From Lates calcarifer (Eukaryota; Chordata; Actinopteri; Centropomidae), in assembly GCF_001640805.2 (NCBI RefSeq), contig NC_066838.1:13663632-13727631 (forward strand): a stretch of DNA of 64,000 nucleotides, given 5' to 3'. Shown here piece after piece: positions 1-9,420 of the stretch (its first letter is position 1; each line of letters begins with the position of its first letter). The notes under the pieces were generated by a model that was not told the DNA's origin, searched no databases, and saw nothing but the letters and a program-made list of their open reading frames with translations. The translations under genes were made by a program, and so were the position numbers.

Positions 1-3000
1 CTCAGATTATACAGTCGTAGCAGGACTTAGACTGGGAGGCAGCCAAGGGAAGATGCCAACACTGCTGCTGGGATGTTTGCCCCGAAGACACTTACAAGAC
101 CTTCCTCCAAATAACAGAGAAGCTTCGATATTAGACATTTGGGGAGTTTCCTGATATTAAGCCAAGTCAACACAATCAATCAAGACTTAATACTGACAAT
201 GGCTTACTTAGATTTCAGTTGCATGTATCTTGGAGGAAAGACCATCTAATTTACAGTTCTGGTTCTTTTGGACAAGCTAGCCAAACCAAACTTTCTCGAA
301 TGTCTCATGTTTTGCTTAAGAAGTGCCTTTTTTGTGTAAACAGTGTTATTGAGTCAGCCATAATTAGTTTATTTTGCATCTTTCATTTGTTAAAGATTGT
401 ATTTTTTATTTCCATGTACTTTAACATTAGCCTTATATTACTGACAACAATATGCAAAAGTTGAAATTTCCAGCTTTAAAGGCATACAACGGCCAGAAAG
501 TAAGAGGTATAATGATTTTAATATTACTCTTTTACCTCTCTAGTACATCAGTGTCTTAAAGCTCATAACATTTGACATGAGAGTTATTATGTCTTTGTGC
601 CTCGTCCAAGTAGTAGTTAAAAAAAAAAGAATGTTATATGCCTTGACAACACTTTCTGTCACACAGACATTTGGGAAGTGACAAATGTATGAAGAAGATT
701 CCACATGGACTGCTGTTTAAGGGCTCAGATGATGTTAACCTGCTATTGATGTGGTTATAGATGAAGGATGTTTCCATTCCTATGAGGTCTTATGTTTTAA
801 GCTTTTTTTAGTCCTCTATCTCAAAAGAGATGATGTTGTTCCTCCTAACAGCTGTTGACACTGACAGACTGTGTTCTAATATGACATTGGCACAAAGGGA
901 GCGGAACATCTTTACACTACTTAATTTGGCTTACATTGTATGAGACACTATTCTTTAAGTGGACATTTATGTTAATGTACATTAAAATCAAGAATTTTAC
1001 TTTTTAGAAGAAATTATCCATGATTTTGTCTGTTGACTGAAAGATGACACTTCCTTTTTAATAAATAAGATGAATTATGTAACTACAAGACCAAAGTGTG
1101 GTGGTTCTGAAAGTCAAAGCATAACAACATCTCACAAACACAAAAACATTTCACAAAACATAACAACATTTCAGATTACAGAGAGGGTGGGACAACACCC
1201 TATTGTTTGTGACTGAACAAATCCCAAGTCAGACAGCCAGAGATACAGAAGTGAATCTCCAAACAGGAGGCATTATCACAGGCTCTCAGATATGGGGTTC
1301 CATCTGTGCCAAGATACATCAAAATATGTCAATGTGCACTATACCTATGTCAACTGAAGATGTGACAAAACATCTGTCTTTGTTTCTTCAACACTGAACT
1401 GTATTTCAGTTGTGACAAAACTATTTTGACAGTCAGATTGTCTATGTTGATTGCCAGGGCTGGTTCTAGGCAGGCATACATGAGGGGACTGTCAGAAATG
1501 TGAAGGGAGCATTGTTGGTACACATCATGCAACAGCAGCAATTTTCTGAGGGAGCATTTTACACACATTTTGTGGAGGGCATTGTTGCCTGATATTGCCT
1601 ATGTGTTTTCTCCATGGAACTGGGTCATTAGCTTTGTATCCAACCCCCAACCTGGAGAAGTGGATTGCACTTTATCAGGCCTCTACCCTACGACCTGTCC
1701 AGCTTGGGTCTCCCACCCGAAGACTAAGCCTCTGCTGGAATAGCTCCTAGGGTCAGTGAGGCACACAAGCCCCCCTGACCACAATAAGGTGGCAATCACT
1801 CAGGGGGGAAACTGAAAAATAAAGATGAAAAATAAAATAACATAAAAGATCCCTCATCCAGATTTTAACAATTAACACCATAACATAGGTTCTCATTTGG
1901 ATGAGCCTAATTCTCAAAATTTTAACTTAATTACCATCTTAATTTCTCAAACTTTTCAAAGTAATGTATAACACCTCTGTTCTTCTGAGGCTGAGAGACG
2001 CTCCACTCCAACTGGCACTGGGAGAAGAGCAGAACTTCCAGTAGGCCATTCCCCAGTTGGATGAACAAATATAGATATATGTTATATTTACTTTTGTTTT
2101 TTGTTTATTATTGTTAATTATCTCACTACAACGAATTTGACGGTGCTTCACCGCTTCCTCCAGGTCTTACCGTTAAACTTAACTGTGTTGTTGTTGTGTT
2201 CTGCTCACTGCAGTCATATACTGTGAGACATGCCAGTCTCACAGTATATGGTGACTTAAATTCATTAAACCTGTCATCCGTTCAAATTTATTCATTTATT
2301 CATGGCTTTAACTGTGTCAGTGTGGTAAATCCTCACCATGTTGAAGATCACGGATGGAGCTGGTGGCGGTGATGAAGCGGGACCTGCAGTACCTCCACCT
2401 GGAGTTGCTGATCATCTTCTCCTGCCTCGCATACAGGCGCCAGTGAAGGACTGTTAAATAAATCGAGTAAAAAAAGTATATTTCAGACCCTTAAACCCAC
2501 TGCCAGGAGCAATAAAACTGCTGTAACCAACTACAACATTTATGTAACATATATGTTACCAAACAGCGTTTTTCTGCCAATAGGTGCGTTCGAGATGAAC
2601 TGTGGTTGGTTGAGCCTGACTTGATGGTCAAACGTGAACTGCCAACTGGCTTCTATCTGTCAATTAAAACTATAGTGTTGGTGCACAGATGTAAAACGTG
2701 AGCTGTCGGAAAGACGAGATCAACTAACTTAGATCAACTTTTGAAGAGAGATAACCACAGGAGATAACTGATCTTAATTCTTAGAATAATAACGCACTAC
2801 ACTTCATGCGCGTCAGTGAAGGTTTGAGCCAATCAAGACAAAGTGCTGTCGTCACAGAGGTGGCTCCAAGTCGGTGGAGCCGGAGAAAAGCAACTGCAGA
2901 AAACTGAGCAGAAAACCGCAGGTGTCCTACTCCCGCCAGGTTTAAAAGTCATGTGACATGGTGACGTTGCGCAGCGCCGGCGAAAGTCGGACACAATTTC

Positions 3001-3270
3001 TAACCGTCATGCATTGTTTTAAATCCAGCGTCACGTCGTCAGCATTGCGCAGCGCCGCATAGTCGGACGCCCCTAATGGCTTATCAACAGTGAACGTTTG
3101 TTAGCAATAATTGTGATTGATTAAACTAAGCCATATACATTTCCTGTTATTACAAAAGAATGAAATAAATAAGTGAAAATTTAGTCTTTCAAAATCTTTC
3201 AAAGTTTGAGAGGCACCCAACATTTCTATAGAGGGTTTTGGTTTTTACGACTATCCATGATTCTTTAACG
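1..3270. other. Unassigned AT-rich flank with one probable dispersed-repeat fragment
   Basis: No convincing gene is seen here. Open frames are short and have no protein-like composition. The stretch at about 1570-1815 (Pro-rich when translated, ending in a run of C and then G) resembles a dispersed repeat I associate with teleost genomes, but I cannot name its class. A perfect hairpin lies at 2215-2250. A GC-richer patch at 2340-2460 has two short overlapping open frames (31 and 40 codons) that I do not recognise. Confidence 0.4.
2215..2250. repeat. Perfect 15-bp inverted repeat with 6-base loop
   Basis: The arm at 2215-2229 (CATATACTGTGAGAC) is the exact reverse complement of 2236-2250, separated by the loop ATGCCA. 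The stem is too short for a canonical microRNA precursor unless flanking pairing extends it. It could be a MITE-like remnant or a structured element. Confidence 0.85.
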
Positions 3271-3277
3271 CATCACC

Positions 3278-3365
3278 GTTTGCGCATGCGCCTCGACTAT
3301 AAGAATGACGTCAGACGCCGACATTGGCACACCATGGCGAGCTCAGCTCGGTGTCGGAGGCGTCA
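3278..3365 (+). promoter_or_regulatory. Candidate core promoter with NRF1-like, CRE and YY1-like sites
   Basis: Within about 80 bases there is an NRF1-like palindrome (GCGCATGCGC, near 3282), a TATAAG stretch (near 3298), a perfect CRE (TGACGTCA, near 3306), and two ATGGCG boxes of the YY1 type (near 3334 and 3364). The surroundings are CpG-rich compared with the AT-rich flanks. This is the composition of a broadly expressed vertebrate promoter. A strong 5' splice site follows on the plus strand at 3499, so the direction is inferred as plus. Confidence 0.5.
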
Positions 3366-3484
3366 TGGCGGGGTCGAAATTTAAAACCCTGGGACTCGAC
3401 AGGGGAATCTGCCCTTGTCTACAAAAGTTTCTGAAAGTTAAGAGACACCGGGACGATCGCGTCCAATAACAGGAGGAGCTCGGA

Positions 3485-4690
3485 AACTTATTCAGAAAGG
3501 TAAGAGATGCTTCCAATTTAGCGCGAGTTAGCGTGGCCTTAATGTCATTGCCGGCAGGTGTGTCGGCGCGTGTCAGGTTCGGAAAGTTTGTAACTTTTTG
3601 TGTGTTTACAGAAAGATGTTTAACTTTACTGCGCTGTGGGAATGCAGGCTTTTGCAGCATATCATGGCCTGTTTTGATTAAGCGCCTATATTTTAATACA
3701 AATTCACAGATTAAAAAAAAAAAGTCGGAATGGTACGTGGTCGCTCAGAGGGACACGGGATTAACCCGCAGTGCTGTAAACCTATATTAGTTATGAACGG
3801 ATTAAATTCAGAGAGAGAATGCGTTTGGATAAACATTGTGGGCCTGTTTCAACTGCTCAAGCGCAATGCGACAGGCCTCGAGGCCTGAAGCGCGCGCACC
3901 GTAGTACTTGCATAAGGGCCAACATAAGGTGAACATAAACCGCTTTATTTGTTTAGCTTGTTTATAGGTGAATATAAACTGGAAGGGTTTATTGATTAAT
4001 ATATTGATTAATATATTCAGTTATGTTATTAATCTCGCTCTGTAACAGCTGAGGCCCACTCAGGTGGCATTGAGCACGTGTGCTGCACCCGCCACCAAAC
4101 AGCTGCTGCATTGTAATCCACTTGAGCATTTGTGCATCAAAGTATGTCTACTGAAGTGCTTTGTCTGACAACATTATGCAACCTTTTTACTAAACAGTAT
4201 TATCCCTTTTAACCAGAAACATTGTTATATATCACTACCAGACCCCCTTTTTTTCCCCCCAAGCATAATGCAATGTTGTTTGATGACAACTGCCCCAATC
4301 TTGTGTGTGTGATTCTGTGATTTAAATAAAAGTAAGCCTACCACACAGTAACACAACCTAACTGATCAGACAGTGGTATTTTAGCAACTCTGTGTTCTGT
4401 GAGGTAAAATTTCTGTTTTTGTCAAGTTTATTTACAGAGTATGAGCATGATCCTGCTATTGGGTTTTAATGTTCTCTAGCACTTGCTCCTGTTGATGAAA
4501 TCACCAGTATAAATATCATGAGATTGACATTGCACTAGAAATTAACAGTTTTAAGATGTCTGTTCTCTTTATAAAAACTCTTTGGGCAGCTGAGTCATTT
4601 GAATGATATTTCCACACATTTGTGCCTCTTTTCCCACCTCTCCAAATACCACACAGATACCAAAGTGAATTTCAAGGTTGGAAAATGACA

Positions 4691-4734
<44 letters not shown>

Positions 4735-5060
4735 AGGACGATGCCCTCCTGTAAGGTGTAGGGATAAAGATGCCGGGAGAATCTTGTCCTTTAAAACTCA
4801 CTCAGAAAGGTAAGAATTACCTGTAAAGTAGCTAATAGCATAGTGACAATGTCATTGCTGTCAGGTGTGTTGGTTCCTGTTATGCTCATTAACCTTAATG
4901 TTTAGAGTAACCTGTTTAATAGACCTTTGCAGCATATAATGCCCCATTTTTTAAAAAAAATAAAGTTTCCATAAAGTCTATATACCTTTTTATATCACAG
5001 AGATACTAAAGTGAATTTCAAGGCTAGGTAATTGCCAGCAACTTGAGACCTTACTTAATC
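3485..5060 (+). repeat. Degenerate duplicated block carrying a 5' splice site
   Basis: The segment beginning TCAGAAAGGTAAGA near 3489 recurs near 4802. In both places it is followed about 40 bases later by ATGTCATTG and CAGGTGTGT. A second pair, AAGTGAATTTCAAGG, occurs near 4661 and 5011. A run of 37 T sits between them at 4694-4730. These look like old duplications within the putative transcript, each copy keeping a consensus donor site. Confidence 0.6.
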
Positions 5061-6477
5061 TAACGGCCTTTTTTTTCTCCCCCTTTCCACAGGTAGATCT
5101 ACAAACCAGTAAGACTCATTTTTCTTTTTATTCTTTGTGGTTTTGGATGGCTGCCGCGCCGCTTTCTCACAAACACGCACACATGCACGCACACTGACTT
5201 TGACATTCTCCCCTCTCTCTGCTGTGTATTGGAGGTGCCTGGTCATGGCTGCCATGTCATGACTGTTTCCATCTGAGATTGAAATGTTGTTTTCTGTATG
5301 TTTTGTGTATTTGCTTTGCTGCCATGACTGTGCTTTGTGCTATGCTCCTTTGAACATTTTTTTTTTTTTTTTTTTTTGACAATATGATTCTCCGTCTAGC
5401 CAACATAGTCTTCGCATCCAATTCGATCATGGCCACCCAATTTTTTCACCGGTTCGTTCAAAATGGCCACTGTATTTGTTTGTCTCTCTTTGTCTATTTC
5501 CCTTTCTTTTTTTTCCTCTCTGTCAAGTAGTTAGCTGACCTTTTAATTGTGTTGGGGGGGATGGCCTTCCAACACAATTAGAGCATTTAGTGGTCTTTTG
5601 ATGTTTGGATAGTGAGGTTATTTAAAAGATTGCAGAATGGTTGTAAGCTGTAGGAGAGAAATTCTGTCCCCTTGTTTGTTTTTTGGCTTAAAAAGGTAGT
5701 AGGAAAAGACTGGTTGTAGTGAATTCTTGTTTAGAACTGTTAAGCTAGTGAAAGTGTAACCAGGAATTGTGAGATGTTTGGTCAGGGCTGGACTAATAAG
5801 GTACAAAGCCTGAGGTGACTCTCACAGGTCTCTATGGAGGATCAGACGGGTTTTATATTCACTCAGGTCAGATGGTCCACTGGTCCTTGAATTTTGAATT
5901 TCTGTTGGCTTGAGTATATGTAAGGGAGGGGAGGTCTTTGTGTACAATGATTTGGTGGAGCTGAAGTAGATAATAGGAGTGGCCTGTTGGCTGTGTAATG
6001 AAGGTGCTTTTTCTTGGCTGACATGACTGTCTTAAGTTTTGATCAATATTTGTGCACTAACGTTTTCTTTGTAGGTAAATCTACAATCGGTGAGTACCTC
6101 ATTTTAAATATATATTCTTGGGTGGCTGCAATGCCTATTTGTGTCTCTATAGTAGGGCTGAACAATTAGTTGTTGTAATCACACTTTATAATATTGAGCT
6201 GCAGTTTTTTGCATATTGTTCAGTCTTACTCTAGATTTATTATGTTTTAGACTAATAAAATACGTCAGGCTGTGTTTCTTTCAATGAATTGGGTTTTCTT
6301 GCCAAATGCATCACCACACAAACACATTTACACTGCCAAAGCTTATCATTAACACTTTATTTAAGAAAAAAAAAAGTAGATTATATAAACCCATGAACTG
6401 ACTTAAGTAGCAAATTTAGCTTTTAATCACAATCTGTTTTGATAGACAACTCTGGCCATCAGAGCCAGTCAGTCCAC

Positions 6478-6586
6478 GTGTTCGTCCGCCCAACTTAGCT
6501 GTATTTCAGGCCGTGCGTTCGTCCGTCCAACTTAGCTGCATTTCAGGCCGTGCGTTCGTCCGTCCAACTTGGCTGCATTTCAGGCC
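6478..6586. repeat. Three tandem copies of a CpG-containing 35-37-bp unit
   Basis: Units run 6478-6512, 6513-6549 and 6550-6586, each with the core TTCGTCCGTCCAACTTAGCT and ending in ATTTCAGGCC. They differ by a few substitutions. Single diverged relatives of the TTCGTCC core occur elsewhere between 5.4 and 7.5 kb. Confidence 0.85.
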
Positions 6587-6844
6587 ATGCACTTGTTGAT
6601 CAGCATGTCCATTTTTTTTTCCGGGAGGATCTCTGAATAGAAGCTCCTGGTGGATCTACAGTCTACAATAGTAAGTGCTGTTTTTTCCCCTATGTGCTGG
6701 GTTTTGCTTGGCCGCTGTGCCAAAACTAACTACCCCTTCCTTTTCAGCCTTCATCCACAAGTGGTTTTTTGTTTTTTGTTTTTTTTGTCTGGCCGCCGCG
6801 CCATAACTAACTACCCCTTCCTTTTCAGCCTTCATCCTACAAAA

Positions 6845-7487
6845 ATGCGTCTTTGTTTATTATTTTGTTTTTTTATTTTTGGGCTGCCATGCCATCTCTT
6901 CTCTATCCCTCACTGGTTTGTCTTGGCTGCCGTGCCCATCTACCGATCTATCCCTTTCTCGTTCATCCGTGAAACATCGCTGTCGGTCCGTTCAAATATC
7001 GCCGGCCCCCCCCCCCCAGTTCACCTGTCCTAATTATCCAAACAACATATAGGTGACTGCGATTAGACTGATCATCTGCACATCATAGCTGTTTCGATGA
7101 TCACGCTAATCCTCAAAAAATAACTGAGCCTAGTGATCTGAAATAATCAAATGTTAGGTCACAGCTGGGCTATAATATGGTGTAAATTTTTCAGAAATCC
7201 CATCATCCTGTTTTCAATTGTGTATTGGTGCTTTGCCTTGGCTGCTGTACCTTTGAAGCTTAAGCTAATCTATTTCTTTTTTTCCAACTTTTGGATGGCC
7301 GCCGTGTCATCACTTGCAGCAGCATCTGTCTGCCTCTGTTTTTCTTTGTGCGCGTTCGTCGAGCATGCGTCTTTGTTTGTTATTTTGTTTTGTTATTTTT
7401 GGGCCGCCGTGCCATCTCTTCTCTATCCCTCACTGGTTTGTCTTGGCTGCCATGCCCATCTACCGATCTATCCCTTTCTCGTTTATC
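6845..7487. repeat. Direct repeat of about 123 bp, offset 520 bp
   Basis: Bases 6845-6967 recur at 7365-7487 with only a handful of changes, several of them between CA, TG and CG (for example GGCTGCCATGCC against GGCCGCCGTGCC). This suggests CpG decay between copies. A shorter pair (ACTAACTACCCCTTCC and its flank) occurs at 6725 and 6807. Confidence 0.85.
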
Positions 7488-7788
7488 TGGCCAACATAAC
7501 TCTGCACCTAAGATGACATCATCCAAGAGTTCCAATTATCCGTTTGTCTACCCGTTAGTTTGTATAATCGGTTTAATTTTTTCCTGGTGAATCTACGAAC
7601 AAGTAAGTCCCATGTTTGCTTAATTATGGCCGCCGCGCCAGCCCTTTTTTTTTTCCCCTGTCTCTCACATGAACATGCACACACATACTTGTACACACCC
7701 TATCCCCTGTCTTTTTCCAATTATGTATTGAAGGCCGCCGCGCCTGACACAAACACGCACACATGCACGCACACTGATACTTACACTT

Positions 7789-8105
7789 TGTCTGTCTTGT
7801 GTGTTGGTCTGTCTCTGTCTGTTTTGACTGACTGACAATCAAATTAGCTCTAGTGGACGGTGTCTGTCTTGTGTGTTGGTCTGTCTCTGTCTCTTTGTCT
7901 GACTGACATTTAATTTAGCTTTGACTGTCCGGCCAATTCACTGTCAGATTAGCTTAATTGGACAACCGACATTCAAATTCGCTTTATTGGACTCACTGAC
8001 TTTCTGTTTGACCGACTTTCTGTCTGACCAACTGACTGTCAAATTGGCTTTATTGGACTCAGTGACCAACAATCAAATGGTTTTGTTGGACGGACCAACA
8101 GACTG
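7789..8105. repeat. Degenerate tandem array built on CAAATTRGCTTTATTGGAC
   Basis: Two nearly identical units of about 70 bp (about 7789-7857 and 7859-7927) contain GTCTGTCTTGTGTGTTGGTC. They are followed by three or four shorter, diverged units sharing CAAATT-GCTTTATTGGAC with ACTGAC spacers. An open plus-strand frame across part of it is a by-product of the repeat. Confidence 0.7.
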
Positions 8106-8380
8106 TGAAGAACTGACTAATGAGAAACCTATATCAAAATTCTTATCAAAATTAACTGACAGGTAATTGGCAATGTATACAAAATATGTAAATATCAACA
8201 ATCCTACCAATATAATAGGTTTTGACCGATAACTACCTTCAATTGATCTCATACCCATGCAGGACAGAAATGTCCAAAATGTATGAAAAAAAAAAAATTT
8301 GTCAATTAGACCAACATGGCTTGTGCCATGACAATCTATTTCAATCTAATTGGCTCAGATCAGCTTTGGTGCAAAAGTAA

Positions 8381-8383
<3 letters not shown>

Positions 8384-8414
<31 letters not shown>
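8384..8414. repeat. Run of 31 T directly after a GTAAGTA donor
   Basis: A homopolymer T tract directly follows the sequence AAAAGTAAGTA. Comparable T runs occur at 4694-4730, 5357-5378, 11906-11926, 15556-15587 and 16823-16851. Their lengths may be unreliable in an assembly. Confidence 0.85.
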
Positions 8415-8417
<3 letters not shown>

Positions 8418-8540
8418 TGCTATACAAAGGTCACAGGGCTTACTTGAGGTTCTGAAAGGCCTCTTCAGTTCTGTTCAGTTGCCTTTTGTATAGTACTTTG
8501 AAATACCATGATCTGGATGGCTGCCAATCTTAAAACAAGT

Positions 8541-9420
8541 AAGTATTTTTAGCAATTTCACACAGTCTGTACTGTCTACCCCTATCTTTTTGTCGGGTTT
8601 GTCTATTTTTGCTGGGCTGTTGTCTGTCTCTCTCTTTTAGTCTTTTGTCCCTTCTCTGTCTCTTTGTCTTCCTGTCTTTTTGTTTCTGTATATTGCACAT
8701 TCTCTGTCTCTGTTGGTCTCTGTTCTGATGAAACCTTAGCATTAAGGACCACCTAAATTTTAAGGTTGCATACACAGCTGATGAAAGTATATACTCAGGC
8801 CTTTTGATAGTCGGTGTGGGTGTCTGATTGCTGGAGGAAATTCTCTCAGTCCCAGAGTAATTGAAGACTGCTTATTAGTTTCTTCTCTTTGCTTATTGTG
8901 TACTCTGAAAGTTAGATTGTCAGATCATTTATCATTCATAGCTGGTAAATGCTTTTAATTTGTCACGCATTCTCATTGCTCATGCTTGCTATGATTTGCA
9001 GTTTTGTAGCTGTTGCTGTTAACATTAAACAAATCATTGCCAGTTTCATAAGTGGGGTTGTTTTACCTGGTTCTATTAATCCATCTTTGGATAGTGCAGG
9101 TACAGGGTGTAGGTTGATGTAGATTAAGTGGAGATCCTAAGTGAGAGAATTTCACATAATGCATATCAGTGTACTTGTGTTGCTGTCAATTATCACTGCA
9201 TGATACTAAATTTATATTAATTGTACTACATGTTTAAATGGATTTTGAAGTTAAAGGCTGTCTTGTTTTGCTCTGCCAAGTTTAATTCCAACTGGAGACC
9301 CAAGAAGAACCTTTTGAGTTGAAGTAGGTCTTGCGTCGTTCAGTTTTGTATCCGTATTTATATGTGCGACATTGGGAGGCCTCCCAGCAGGGGAATTTTA
9401 TCCCCCTGCAAAGCGTTACG
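8541..9420. other. No gene seen; pyrimidine-rich, with a small stem-loop
   Basis: The stretch is T- and CT-rich with no sizeable open frame. A GC-rich inverted repeat (GCAGGGG and CCCCTGC around AATTTTATC) sits near 9390-9412, just before the start of the tandem duplication. Confidence 0.5.

Larger units (their letters stand above)
5085..8540 (+). repeat. Array of degenerate units: ATCTAC segment, 5' splice site, GGCYGCC motif
   Basis: Four units share the core GTRRATCTAC followed within 6-10 bases by a donor (GTAAG or GTGAG): 5093-5113, 6075-6095, 6652-6676 and 7587-7608. Each is followed by a 12-mer of the form GGCYGCCRYGCC (for example 5149-5160, 6124-6135, 6709-6720, 7628-7639). Further copies of the 12-mer lie near 6792, 6882, 6925, 7297, 7402, 7447 and 7732. 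Only units 1 to 3 have an upstream AG acceptor. Unit 4 lacks one and may be a decayed copy. Confidence 0.6.

Noticed and set aside
2338..2457. Overlapping 31- and 40-codon frames in a GC-rich patch
   Set aside because: Too short, no flanking exons and no recognised motif. Left as unassigned.
6650..7590. Several hydrophobic open frames (up to 127 codons) repeated at 7.15-7.59 kb
   Set aside because: They are translations of the local pyrimidine-rich direct repeats, with Phe and Leu from T runs. No splice logic or conservation supports coding.
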